Assembly (NCBI GenBank): GCA_001872625.1
Contig: MNXP01000043.1
Location: 28,929 to 92,928 of the forward strand
DNA from: Bacteroidetes bacterium CG2_30_33_31
GTDB lineage: Bacteria; Bacteroidota; Bacteroidia; Bacteroidales; UBA1556
Length of the DNA stretch: 64,000 nt
Reading direction: 5' to 3'
In this document: in pieces, positions 41,872-52,333 of the stretch
Layout of the letters: every line of letters begins with the position of its first letter
Numbering within the stretch: position 1 is the first letter of the stretch
Position numbers and translations under genes: made by a program
The notes under the pieces: model-generated
Told to the model about the DNA's origin: nothing
What the model saw: the letters and a program-made list of their open reading frames with translations, nothing else
The model's database searches: none

Positions 41872-44800
41872 TTAATATTTTACAACTTTGAAGTATTTAA
41901 TAGTAGCATCTATTTCAACTTCTACAATGTATATTCCTTTGGTAATATTTCCTGGAATAACATTTACCTTGCTTTCAAATGACTGCAAATTAATAGAGTT
42001 AGAATATTTCAAGCGACCATCTAAATCGTAAAGTTTTATTTTTGCAATATCTCCTTTTGTCGATAATATTGATATGGTAAATTTATCTGAGAAGGGATTT
42101 GGATTAACAGTAAATTTAATATTTTTTTCGGAGTTGCAGTTTAAGACAATTGGTTTATATTGAACATATTTGCCATCAATATCAAATTCTTTAAGTCTGT
42201 AATAAATTGGCACATTATATTTTAAATTGTCATAAACAGAATATTCAATAAGTGAATTTGAGTTTCCAGCGGCAGATATTTCTTCAACAGTTTCAAATTC
42301 TACCAAATCAATACTTCTTTCTAATTTAAAATAATCACTATTTATTTCTGAAGCAGTTTGCCAAGTTATTTCTATTGATTTATCCATACAATCTGCCTCA
42401 AATGAAAGTAATTCTACTGGCAACACATTACTATCATACGACAATTCAAATGCGCCTATTGTGCATACTTCGGTACTTCTTGGAAAGTCATCATAATCGT
42501 ATGTTACGGAAGCAATAGGTAAAGACGCCATATTTGTTTGAGTAGGGTAATAATCACTTGCTAAATCACCTTCTGGAGTAGCAAAAAGTGCATCTTTGGA
42601 CTGTGAGTGTGCGTTTGTGGAGGTGGCAGTAGCAAAAGCTGATTTTGTGGCGTAATTAGTTATATTATAATAACCTATAACGCCACCAGTACCCGAAAAA
42701 TAAAGGTCGTTATAATCAGATGTAAGATTAGAAATATTGGAGTAATTCAAGTAAATGGCGTAATGCAGATTGGAGCCACTAGTTGTGGAACGAGCATTTT
42801 GGAGGATATTATTTCTATAATCTCGGTTATTGCTATTTTCATTACTGTACAAAGCATAAGATTTGTTTGATCCCGAAGGAGCAGTGCCATAAATAAAAAT
42901 GGTATTGAAGTAAGCGTTGCAGGTCTGCGAGGCTACTCCGGCATCAAAGATACCGTAAAGCATAGTCTTGGAATTTCCACCCAAACTAATAATGTTATTG
43001 GAATAAGTGCTTGCGCCCGAATTTATATTGATACCGTAAATGCTGGCTGCCGTTGAACTTGCACCAGTTACCAATAAATTGTGAATGAAATTACCTGAAA
43101 CAATGTTTGCTCCTGTATTTCCTTGAAAAAATAATCCAATTACATCACCCGTAAAAGTAGCATGTGTGTTGGTAAGATTGTAAATGGTGTTTTTAGTAAC
43201 TGTTTTTGCAGCTGAAGTGCTATTGAGCGAAATGCCAGCAATGGATGCAGCTGCTCCAGTTCCAGCACTGTTGGCTATCGTCAAATCCCGAACTGTATTA
43301 TTCGTAATTGTATTTGTTCCTGCTGTTGAAGTAATTCCATTGATAAGACCAGCCGCACTCGTGTTGCTACTCGAAATATTAGCTATAGTGTTTGAATTTA
43401 TTGTTATTATAGCAGTTCCCTGACTATAAATTCCATAAGCAACTTCATTTTGAGCATTAGTATTTAAACAGGTGACTGCTACACTATTAGCAGTTGATGT
43501 GCTACCAATCAAATTGTTGCTTATGTTGGTTGTCCCTGCAACGGCCGATTTCAAAATGCCAATGAAACTTGTTGACCCAGTTGATGCTGCATTTGCAGCG
43601 GTAATAGAACCAATTATATTGTTCTGACAATCAATAGTTCCTGCGCTTACTATATTTATTCCATAAAAATTACCTGTATTACCAAAAGAAGCGACAATTG
43701 ATCCAGTTCCAGTGGAAGCACCAATAGTATTACCAGTTGTAGTCCCTATATTTACATTTCCTGCTTGAATATGAATACCTGTCCAAGAAGTGGTATTTGT
43801 ATTTGTCCAAGAAAAATTTTTAATAACATTATTTTGAATGCTACTTGAAACAGCTGTTCCAACATTTAAATAAATAGCATAGAAAGGAGCCCAGCCAGAT
43901 GATTTCGACCATGTTCCAGCTGCCAATGCTGCACTTCCACCTATATAATTTCCCGAAATAACAAAGCCAGTACCTGATGTATTATTTATATATATTGGAG
44001 CAAAATTGTAAGCATTTGTCGTAAGAGAAGTAGTTTCATAAAAGCTATTTTCAATAATTGTACAAGTTGTGGTATTTGCTCCGAAATACACGCCATAACT
44101 ATGATAGCTCGTATTCATAAAATCATAAATATTATTCTTTGAGATAGTATTTTCACTGTTTTCTTTTGCTGCAGTTCCTAATGAGTATATTGCATTATAA
44201 GGTCGATTTGAATTTGATGAACAAGTAATATTATTGTCAATAATAAGATTGTTGTCATTTCCTGTACTTCCTGATGTAGTGCTAAAGTATAAAATTCCAT
44301 ATAAATAGGCAGAACCTTTTAAATTGCAATATTTTACAACATTATTGCTGGCGTCATTAATAAATCTAATTGTGGAAGTTGCATAAGTATACGTATTGTT
44401 TATTGTCAAACCTTTTATAGCGCCAGTGGCATTTACACGACCATCAATAGTTACATTGTTTGCTCCATTTAGGTCGATAAGTTCAGTTAAGTTTCCACTA
44501 TTTGTAATGCTCAGCGAGTTAGTTGTTGGATAAATATTAATTGAGGTATAACTTGCAGCTCCAGTTCCACTTGCATTTAAAACCGCAGCAACCGATTCTG
44601 TTAGACTGTTAGCAATTTTAATCTCGAGTGCCCCAGTATGTGTACCTGAGTTAATGGCATCAAATGCTCCTTTTAAGGTAGTATAGCTTTCTTCAAGTGC
44701 CGAATTTTTCCAAACTTGAGCAGCGTAGCTTACATCTCCATTGCATAAAACATATTTAGTAAACGCATTTGTAGAAGTGAGAGTTATATTTTCATTATAA

Positions 44801-47799
44801 GAAGCTTTTGATAAGCCAGACATCAATCTCACATAAATAGTAGTATTTGCGACGGTACCTCCAGATGGGCTAAGCGAAATCGAAGTAAAGAGGCCAAATA
44901 CTCCAGATGTTGTTGAAATCTCATAATTAGCTGATGGGTCAATGTTTATTGGATGTGTTAGATGAGTGCCACTGACAGTAAACGATTGTTCTGCTGATGG
45001 TCCCGATCCTTGCACATAATTAAAGCCTGAAATGGAGTTGGTAGATACTGTAATTGTAGGTATTATACCAACTATACCGCTGCAAGCCACATTTTTGGTT
45101 GTTGCACCGCTCGAGGTACAGGCGATATTCTCAGGTGGGTAAGTTGCTGAGGCTAAACCAGCTTTTAATCGTACATAAATTGTGGTTGTGGAAACAACTC
45201 CTCCTGTTTGAGTGAGAGTAATTGGTGTTAACTGAAATCCAGAACCAGAAGTTGTTGAGATTTCAAAGTCGGTGGTTGGCGTTATCGTGATATTAGCTAT
45301 AAGGTTTGCACCACTCACCGTAAAAGTTTGTTCTGCAGATGGCCCTGCTCCAGGCTCGTATTGAAACCCTATTAATGAGGTTGGCGTTATGGAAATCAAT
45401 GGTGTTAATGATTCGAAAGCTCCCATAATTGGAGCTGTACCAGACCTGTTAGTTCCAGAATAATCTACAATAATTCCTGTTCCAGTAACAGCTACTAAAG
45501 ATGCTGCAGAAATATTATAATCCGTAGCTGTAGTGCCGCCAGCGTTTGTAAATATAGGGTTGATAGCTAAACTATTGGTTTCTCCAGTAATTATAGGGGT
45601 AGCTGTTTTATCAGCCCCATACCAATGTCCTAATTTTCCGCCAGTGCCAGGTGCATAATAATCATTATTGGAAAGCTTGAAAGTTGCACCAAGCGCAGTA
45701 TAATAATTAAAATAAATCCCATAATGTAAGCTGCTTCCTGATACAGTAGAACGCGTGTTGGAAAGAATATTATTTCTAATATCATTTCCATAGCCATCGT
45801 AATCGCTATAAATACAATATGATTTGTTTGTGGAACCTGACGCCAAACTGCCACCAATATATATTGTGTTGTAATACATATTGCAGTCTTGTACATAATT
45901 TCCTAAATCGTACATGCCGAAAATGGTAGTTTTGCTATTCCCGCCTAAACTTATAATATTATTAGAATAAGTGGTATTTCCACTTGCGATATTTATACCA
46001 TAAATTTTAGCAGCAGTGGAACTCGCACCAGTTACAGTTAGATTATAAATAAAATTTTTAGTAACAGTATTTCCATCAGCACTGCCCTGAAAATAAATTC
46101 CCATTACACATCCAGCAAATGAGGTGTTAGTATTTGATATATTATAAATGGTATTGCCACTTACAGTTTTCCGTTTCTTTGCCCATAAATCAGTTAATAA
46201 TATTCCACAAGCTGATGAGTTATAATTATTATTAATGTTGGCGTTAGCAATGGTTAAATTATGAATAACATTATTTGAAAAAGTGTTTTTAGAAGCTACG
46301 CTTGCATCACCTACTGATGAAATTCCATTTATAACGGAGCTATTTATTTCCAAGCTTGCGTTTTTCATATTAGCAATTGTGTTGCCAGAAATAGTTATTA
46401 CTCCAGTTCCTAAATTATGAATTCCATAAACATATTGAATTTGTGTGGAAGTTCCACTTGCGTTTATACTTAAGGCTGTAGAATTACTTCCAATCAAATT
46501 ATTACTTATAGTAGTAGAGCCAGCATTAGCAGTTTTATTTATTCCATAAAAACTTGTTGAGTAGCTACTTCCATTTATTGCATTTATTGAACCAATACTA
46601 TTGTTCTGGCAATTAACAAATCCCCCCGTCTGTATGTTAATTCCATACACACTGGCATTTTGACCATTGGTAACTTCAATAGAACCTGTTCCAGTAGATG
46701 CTCCGATAATATTGCCAGAAATTGTCCCAATATCTACAGTTCCACCTATAATATTAATTGCTGTCCAATCTGCACCATTTTGATTGCCCCACGAAAATCC
46801 TTTTATAGTGTTACCTTGAATACTACTAACTGAAGTCGATGTCTTTAATCTAATAGCATTAAAAGTATTAGTTTGAGCATTGGTTTTTACCCATGTGCCA
46901 ATGCATCCAGATAAATTGCCGCCAATAAAATTATCGCTTATCGTGATATCGGTTGAAGTAATATCCGAAATATTAATGCAATTATATTCAACACTTGCAG
47001 TGGGGTTAAAAGAGGAAGTCTCATAAAAACTATTTGAAAAAATTGTCCAAGTAGTATTATATAGTGCAAGATTAATTCCATTAGAGGCTGCGGATAAATT
47101 TAGAGAATTATAAATATGATTGTTAGAAATAGTATTTCCACTGTTGGTTGCATTAAGTGAGCCTGAAGAATAAACTCCATTAATAGGGCGTGAATTTGGT
47201 AAAGCAGTAGTTATTAAATTATTTACGATAGTATTGTCATCATTTCCAGTTGCCGACATCGCACCACCTTTCACTGAAAAAAAGATTACTCCACTATTTG
47301 CATTTGTTTCAGAACTTTTAATTATACAATATTTTATTAAATTTGATTTTGCATCATAACTTAATTCTATAGCAGATGTTTCATTGGCTGAAGATGTACT
47401 TGAATTGCTGATAATTAAATCCCTTGTGCTTCCAGTAGCATTTACTCTACCATCAATAGTAACATTATCAGCGCTATAAAGATGTAGTAGAGAACCAGCA
47501 ATATTTCCACTTATTGAAAGCCCATTTGAAGTTGGATATATATTGACAGAAGTATAAGCCCCACCTACAAGTTTGGCTGTGGCAGTCTCGGTAGTGCTTC
47601 CTGTTATTTGAAGGGTTATTGCTCCAGTAATGGAGCCTGCATTAATAGAATCAAATGCTAATTTTAGAGTTGAATAATCTGCTCCAGCTCCGCCGACAGT
47701 TTTTGTTGTTTGTGCATTTAAATTGTTTATTTCAACAAAATTTAGAATACAAAATAATAAAATAGCAAAACGCATGGAGAATCTTTTCATAATCTGCAA
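41872..47799 (-). CDS. Giant secreted beta-helix/adhesin-like protein with T9SS C-terminal sorting domain
   Basis: Signal peptide; many N-rich right-handed beta-helix-type repeats (ISNNLIGS..., YSNNIISLGGNSKT); two ~110-aa Ig-like repeats; C-terminus NPFSDKFTISI...YDLDGRLKYS...GNITKGIYIVEVEIDATIKYFKVVKY typical of T9SS type A. Confidence 0.85.
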   Translation of the reverse strand: MQIMKRFSMRFAILLFCILNFVEINNLNAQTTKTVGGAGADYSTLKLAFDSINAGSITGAITLQITGSTTETATAKLVGGAYTSVNIYPTSNGLSISGNIAGSLLHLYSADNVTIDGRVNATGSTRDLIISNSSTSSANETSAIELSYDAKSNLIKYCIIKSSETNANSGVIFFSVKGGAMSATGNDDNTIVNNLITTALPNSRPINGVYSSGSLNATNSGNTISNNHIYNSLNLSAASNGINLALYNTTWTIFSNSFYETSSFNPTASVEYNCINISDITSTDITISDNFIGGNLSGCIGTWVKTNAQTNTFNAIRLKTSTSVSSIQGNTIKGFSWGNQNGADWTAINIIGGTVDIGTISGNIIGASTGTGSIEVTNGQNASVYGINIQTGGFVNCQNNSIGSINAINGSSYSTSFYGINKTANAGSTTISNNLIGSNSTALSINASGTSTQIQYVYGIHNLGTGVITISGNTIANMKNASLEINSSVINGISSVGDASVASKNTFSNNVIHNLTIANANINNNYNSSACGILLTDLWAKKRKTVSGNTIYNISNTNTSFAGCVMGIYFQGSADGNTVTKNFIYNLTVTGASSTAAKIYGINIASGNTTYSNNIISLGGNSKTTIFGMYDLGNYVQDCNMYYNTIYIGGSLASGSTNKSYCIYSDYDGYGNDIRNNILSNTRSTVSGSSLHYGIYFNYYTALGATFKLSNNDYYAPGTGGKLGHWYGADKTATPIITGETNSLAINPIFTNAGGTTATDYNISAASLVAVTGTGIIVDYSGTNRSGTAPIMGAFESLTPLISITPTSLIGFQYEPGAGPSAEQTFTVSGANLIANITITPTTDFEISTTSGSGFQLTPITLTQTGGVVSTTTIYVRLKAGLASATYPPENIACTSSGATTKNVACSGIVGIIPTITVSTNSISGFNYVQGSGPSAEQSFTVSGTHLTHPINIDPSANYEISTTSGVFGLFTSISLSPSGGTVANTTIYVRLMSGLSKASYNENITLTSTNAFTKYVLCNGDVSYAAQVWKNSALEESYTTLKGAFDAINSGTHTGALEIKIANSLTESVAAVLNASGTGAASYTSINIYPTTNSLSITNSGNLTELIDLNGANNVTIDGRVNATGAIKGLTINNTYTYATSTIRFINDASNNVVKYCNLKGSAYLYGILYFSTTSGSTGNDNNLIIDNNITCSSNSNRPYNAIYSLGTAAKENSENTISKNNIYDFMNTSYHSYGVYFGANTTTCTIIENSFYETTSLTTNAYNFAPIYINNTSGTGFVISGNYIGGSAALAAGTWSKSSGWAPFYAIYLNVGTAVSSSIQNNVIKNFSWTNTNTTSWTGIHIQAGNVNIGTTTGNTIGASTGTGSIVASFGNTGNFYGINIVSAGTIDCQNNIIGSITAANAASTGSTSFIGILKSAVAGTTNISNNLIGSTSTANSVAVTCLNTNAQNEVAYGIYSQGTAIITINSNTIANISSSNTSAAGLINGITSTAGTNTITNNTVRDLTIANSAGTGAAASIAGISLNSTSAAKTVTKNTIYNLTNTHATFTGDVIGLFFQGNTGANIVSGNFIHNLLVTGASSTAASIYGININSGASTYSNNIISLGGNSKTMLYGIFDAGVASQTCNAYFNTIFIYGTAPSGSNKSYALYSNENSNNRDYRNNILQNARSTTSGSNLHYAIYLNYSNISNLTSDYNDLYFSGTGGVIGYYNITNYATKSAFATATSTNAHSQSKDALFATPEGDLASDYYPTQTNMASLPIASVTYDYDDFPRSTEVCTIGAFELSYDSNVLPVELLSFEADCMDKSIEITWQTASEINSDYFKLERSIDLVEFETVEEISAAGNSNSLIEYSVYDNLKYNVPIYYRLKEFDIDGKYVQYKPIVLNCNSEKNIKFTVNPNPFSDKFTISILSTKGDIAKIKLYDLDGRLKYSNSINLQSFESKVNVIPGNITKGIYIVEVEIDATIKYFKVVKY

Positions 47800-48017
47800 T
47801 AATTTAGGTATTTAGTATTGGTAGTTAATAATGTCTTGACATTTAATCGGCAAAATTAATATTTTTTAACTAAAAAAAAAGAAAATCAAATATTTATCAT
47901 TTAAATTTTATTGATAATTTTTTTGGTAATCTCCATTGTTCCTATTTGGTCAAAATATTATGTATCACTTAAAATTTTTGTAATTTCGCAGCTTCAAAAT
48001 CAAAATAGAATTTTATT

Positions 48018-48752
48018 ATGAAAACTTTCATTTACATCATGGCTGTTTTTACAGCTGTTAGTTGCGCAGTTTCATCTTGCAGCAACCAATTATCTGCAAA
48101 TGCTGACAAAGATTCTCTTAATTTAGTTAGTGAGTCAGAAATTGCCAAGCCAGCAGAGAAAGAAGTTATTGCTAAAATTCATACCGACTATGGCGATATT
48201 CAAATAAAATTATATAACGAAACACCTAAACACCGCGATAATTTTATAAAATTGGCTAATGAAGGTTATTATAACGGCACATTATTTCATCGAGTAATAA
48301 ATAGTTTTATGATTCAAGGTGGAGATCCAGATTCAAAAAATGCCGCTCCTAAAGTAATGCTTGGTAATGGTGGCCCTGCTTATACGATTCCTGCCGAGTT
48401 CATGGTCGAAAAATACTTTCATAAAAAAGGTGCTTTAGCTGCCGCACGCGAAGGCGACCAAGTAAATCCTACAAAAGCATCATCAGGAAGTCAATTTTAT
48501 ATTGTTCAAGGTCAAGTATATACCGATAGTGTTTTGAATTTGATGGAGAATTACTTTCACCGCAAGTTTACTGCTGAACAACGAAAAGCTTATACCACTG
48601 TTGGAGGTACTCCTCATTTAGATGGTGCTTATACTGTTTATGGCGAAGTTGTTAGTGGTTTGGAAATTATTGATAAGATTGCCACTGTAAAAAAAGATAA
48701 AAATGATAGACCTCTTTCCGACATTAAAATGACGGTTGAAATATTGAAATAA
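48018..48752 (+). CDS. Cyclophilin-type peptidyl-prolyl isomerase, exported
   Basis: HTDYGDIQIKLYNETPKHRDNFIKLANEGYYNGTLFHRVINSFMIQGGDP; SSGSQFYIVQG. Confidence 0.95.
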   Translation: MKTFIYIMAVFTAVSCAVSSCSNQLSANADKDSLNLVSESEIAKPAEKEVIAKIHTDYGDIQIKLYNETPKHRDNFIKLANEGYYNGTLFHRVINSFMIQGGDPDSKNAAPKVMLGNGGPAYTIPAEFMVEKYFHKKGALAAAREGDQVNPTKASSGSQFYIVQGQVYTDSVLNLMENYFHRKFTAEQRKAYTTVGGTPHLDGAYTVYGEVVSGLEIIDKIATVKKDKNDRPLSDIKMTVEILK

Positions 48753-48767
48753 AATTTATAGAGAATA

Positions 48768-49790
48768 ATGAAGACCAAAATTCAAGAATTACATAGCAAA
48801 ATAGAGAAATTCGTTGCTGAAAATAATGAAAGCTTGGAAAATTTCCGATTAGAATTTTTAAGCAAAAAAGGAAAAATTCAATCTCTTTTTGCCGATTTTA
48901 AAGATGTATCAAAAGAAGAGAAACCTCTTGTTGGTCAACTTTTAAATAATCTAAAAAACGTTGCCTCTGAACGTTACGAGTTAATGAAAAGTAAGATGAC
49001 CACGGCCGAAACTCAAGAAGTAGATTATGTAGATTTAAGTATGTCGGCAGATTTTGAGCCGATAGGAGCACGACATCCAATTTCACTTGTGCGCAAAGAG
49101 ATAATTGAAATATTTAACCGAATTGGTTTTGTGATTTCGGAAGGACCAGAAATTGAAGATGATTTTCATAATTTCACAGCATTGAATTTCCCTGAAGAGC
49201 ATCCAGCACGCGATATGCAAGACACTTTTTTCGTTCAGAAAAACCCAGATATTGCCCTTAGAACTCATACATCATCTGTGCAAGTGCGAGTTATGGAAAA
49301 TCAAAAACCTCCCATACGCACAATTTCTCCTGGACGTGTTTTTCGCAACGAAGCAATTTCTGCAAGAGCACATTGCATTTTCCATCAAATCGAAGGGCTT
49401 TATGTAGATACCGACGTATCTTTTGCCGACCTAAAACAAACCCTGATGTATTTTGCTAAGGAAATGTTTGGCGCCGAAACAAAAATTAGATTCCGCCCCT
49501 CATATTTTCCTTTTACTGAGCCTTCGGCAGAGATGGATGTTAGTTGCAATATTTGTGGCGGTAAGGGATGTAATGTATGTAAATATTCAGGCTGGCTCGA
49601 GATTCTTGGCTGTGGCATGGTCGATCCAAACGTTTTGAAAAATTGCAATATCAACCCTGAAACTTATACTGGTTTTGCCTTTGGAATGGGTATAGAAAGA
49701 ATCACTATGCTTAAATACCAAGTTAAAGATTTGCGTTTCTTTTTCGAAAATGATTTGAGATTTTTAAAACAATTTACTGGTGCTTTTTAG
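48768..49790 (+). CDS. pheS: Phenylalanine-tRNA ligase alpha subunit
   Basis: GARHPISLVRKEIIEIFNRIGF, FRNEAISARAHCIFHQIEGLYVD, FRPSYFPFTEPSAEMDV, GFAFGMGIERITMLKY. Confidence 0.97.
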   Translation: MKTKIQELHSKIEKFVAENNESLENFRLEFLSKKGKIQSLFADFKDVSKEEKPLVGQLLNNLKNVASERYELMKSKMTTAETQEVDYVDLSMSADFEPIGARHPISLVRKEIIEIFNRIGFVISEGPEIEDDFHNFTALNFPEEHPARDMQDTFFVQKNPDIALRTHTSSVQVRVMENQKPPIRTISPGRVFRNEAISARAHCIFHQIEGLYVDTDVSFADLKQTLMYFAKEMFGAETKIRFRPSYFPFTEPSAEMDVSCNICGGKGCNVCKYSGWLEILGCGMVDPNVLKNCNINPETYTGFAFGMGIERITMLKYQVKDLRFFFENDLRFLKQFTGAF

Positions 49791-49811
49791 TCTTCTTAAT
49801 TATAAATATAT

Positions 49812-51302
49812 ATGACTAATAATATAACAAACAGTAATTTACATCTTTATAACTCCTTATCAAGACGCAAAGAAAAGTTCGTTCCAATTCACTCACCAAA
49901 TGTAGGAATTTACGTCTGTGGTCCTACAGTTTATGGTGATGCTCATCTTGGTCATGCACGCCCAGCAATCTCATTCGATATTGTAGTTCGTTATCTTAGG
50001 CACCTTGGATATAAAGTCCGTTATGTGCGAAATATTACCGATGTTGGCCATCTTGAAAATGACGCGGATTCGGGAGAAGATAAAATTGCAAAAAAAGCTC
50101 GGCTCGAAGAATTAGAACCAATGGAAATTGCTCAATATTACTCCGACAATTATCATAGAGATATGGAGGCCATGAATGTTTTGAAACCGAGTATTGAGCC
50201 TCGTGCGTCAGGGCACATTCAAGAGCAAATTGAATTTGCCGAAAAAATTCTCAACAGCGGATACGCTTATGAATCAAATGGGTCAATCTATTTTGATGTT
50301 GTAAAATACAATAAAACAAATCATTATGGCATTCTTAGCGGAAGAAATATAGAAGATGTGCTTACAAATTCGAGAGTTCTCGAAGGACAGGAAGAAAAAC
50401 ATAATGCAGTGGATTTTGCTCTGTGGAAAAAAGCTTCTCCAGAGCATATTATGAGGTGGCATTCGCCTTGGAGCGATGGTTTTCCTGGCTGGCATATAGA
50501 ATGTTCTTGCATGAGTACCAAATATTTAGGCGAAAATTTTGATATTCATGGTGGAGGTATGGACTTGCTTTTCCCTCATCACGAATCGGAGATTGCTCAA
50601 TCAGTAATTGCTAATGGAAATAGTCCAGCTAAATATTGGATGCACAATAATATGATTACCATTAATGGTCAAAAAATGGGTAAATCTCTCGGAAATTTTA
50701 TCACTTTACAAGATTTCTTCAGTGGTAAAAGTGATTCTCTTGATAAAGCTTACGACCCAATGACTATTAGATTTTTTATACTTCAAGCTCATTATCGGTC
50801 AACTTTGGACTTTTCAAATGAAGCTCTTCTTGCCTCAGAAAAAGGATTAAATAAGCTTATGAATGCATATAAACTTATGGGTTCATTAGCGCCATCAAGC
50901 AAAAGTAACGAAAATATTTTGGCTCTTGAGCAAAAATGTTATCAAGCTCTCGATGATGATTTTAACACTCCTATATTAATAGCGCATATATTTGATGGTG
51001 TGAGAATTATAAACTCGGCAAATGATAAAAAATTAATGCTCACCACCGAAGATATTATAAATTTAAAGAAAATTTTTGATGTTTTTGTTTTTGATATTTT
51101 AGGAATGAAAAATCAATATGATTCAAATTCAAAGCAAGAGATTACCGAAAACTTGATTAAATTAATTATAGATATTCGATTGGAAGCGAGAGCCAATAAA
51201 GACTGGGCTGAGAGTGATAAATTGCGCGATAAACTAAAGTCATTGGGGGTTATAGTAAAGGATTCAAAAGAAGGCTCAAGCTGGGAGTGGGCAATAGAAT
51301 AA
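49812..51302 (+). CDS. cysS: Cysteine-tRNA ligase
   Basis: [53 protein letters not shown]. Confidence 0.97.
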   Translation: MTNNITNSNLHLYNSLSRRKEKFVPIHSPNVGIYVCGPTVYGDAHLGHARPAISFDIVVRYLRHLGYKVRYVRNITDVGHLENDADSGEDKIAKKARLEELEPMEIAQYYSDNYHRDMEAMNVLKPSIEPRASGHIQEQIEFAEKILNSGYAYESNGSIYFDVVKYNKTNHYGILSGRNIEDVLTNSRVLEGQEEKHNAVDFALWKKASPEHIMRWHSPWSDGFPGWHIECSCMSTKYLGENFDIHGGGMDLLFPHHESEIAQSVIANGNSPAKYWMHNNMITINGQKMGKSLGNFITLQDFFSGKSDSLDKAYDPMTIRFFILQAHYRSTLDFSNEALLASEKGLNKLMNAYKLMGSLAPSSKSNENILALEQKCYQALDDDFNTPILIAHIFDGVRIINSANDKKLMLTTEDIINLKKIFDVFVFDILGMKNQYDSNSKQEITENLIKLIIDIRLEARANKDWAESDKLRDKLKSLGVIVKDSKEGSSWEWAIE

Positions 51303-51307
51303 TAAAA

Positions 51308-52306
51308 ATGAAAAATTGTAAATTAATATTTTTTGGTTTGTTGATGCTTTTATGGACTTCCTGCACAAATGATGCAGTAAAAGACAAAAAAGATATCCCA
51401 TCTGTAGAAACTAAAAATCAACAAGTTATTGCTTCTTTTAATGGTGATTCAGCCTACAACTATGTAGCGAAGCAAGTAGCCTTTGGACCAAGAATTCCAA
51501 GTAGCAAAGCTCATGAAAATTGCGCATTATGGCTTCAAAAAAAGATGGAACTCTTTGGTGCTAAAGTTACAATTCAGAATTTTAAAGCAAGAGCTTATAC
51601 AGGAAAAATTTTATCTGGAAGCAATATTATAGCGACATTTAATCCAGATGCTCAAAAGCGAATCATGCTCTCATCACACTGGGATTCAAGACCTTTTGCC
51701 GACCATGACCCAGATCCAAAGAAGCATTATATTCCTATTGATGGAGCAAATGATGGGGCAAGTGGGGTGGGAATTTTGTTGGAAATGGCAAGGCAGTTTC
51801 AGATGCAAAATCCAAAAGTAGGCGTCGATATTTTGTTTTGGGATTTGGAAGATTATGGTGAACACAACGACGAAGTAAAAACAGGAACTGATGATTTTTG
51901 GGGTTTAGGTTCACAATATTGGTCCAAAAACAATCATATCCCTGGATATTCTGCCTCTTTTGGGATACTTTTAGACATGGTTGGTGCTGAAAATCCATCA
52001 TTTACAAAAGAAGCTTACTCATTAAATTATGCTGCCGGAATTGTTGCAAAGGTATGGACGGCTGCTCGCAAACTTGGTTATCAAGATATATTTAGAGATG
52101 TAGAAGCTGGCGCCGTTACTGACGACCATTATTACGTAAATAAATTTTCAAATATTCCTACAATTGATATTATCCACTATGACACTGGTGAAAAGAATGG
52201 TTTCTTTCCCTACTGGCATACTACTGGTGATAATATGAGCCATATTTCTAAATCTACTTTGAAAGTTGTAGGGCAAACATTAATGCAGGTAATTTACACA
52301 GAATAA
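51308..52306 (+). CDS. M28-family glutaminyl-peptide cyclotransferase-like lipoprotein
   Basis: Lipobox WTSC; MLSSHWDSRPFAD, PIDGANDGASGVGILLEMAR, DILFWDLEDYGE. Confidence 0.82.
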   Translation: MKNCKLIFFGLLMLLWTSCTNDAVKDKKDIPSVETKNQQVIASFNGDSAYNYVAKQVAFGPRIPSSKAHENCALWLQKKMELFGAKVTIQNFKARAYTGKILSGSNIIATFNPDAQKRIMLSSHWDSRPFADHDPDPKKHYIPIDGANDGASGVGILLEMARQFQMQNPKVGVDILFWDLEDYGEHNDEVKTGTDDFWGLGSQYWSKNNHIPGYSASFGILLDMVGAENPSFTKEAYSLNYAAGIVAKVWTAARKLGYQDIFRDVEAGAVTDDHYYVNKFSNIPTIDIIHYDTGEKNGFFPYWHTTGDNMSHISKSTLKVVGQTLMQVIYTE

Positions 52307-52333
52307 GCATTTTATAATTTATATTATTTTCAA

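Noticed and set aside
41872-47799. Tandem repeats resembling a CRISPR-like or satellite array
   Set aside because: Repeats are diverged and in frame within one protein (beta-helix coils), with no constant direct repeats or spacers.
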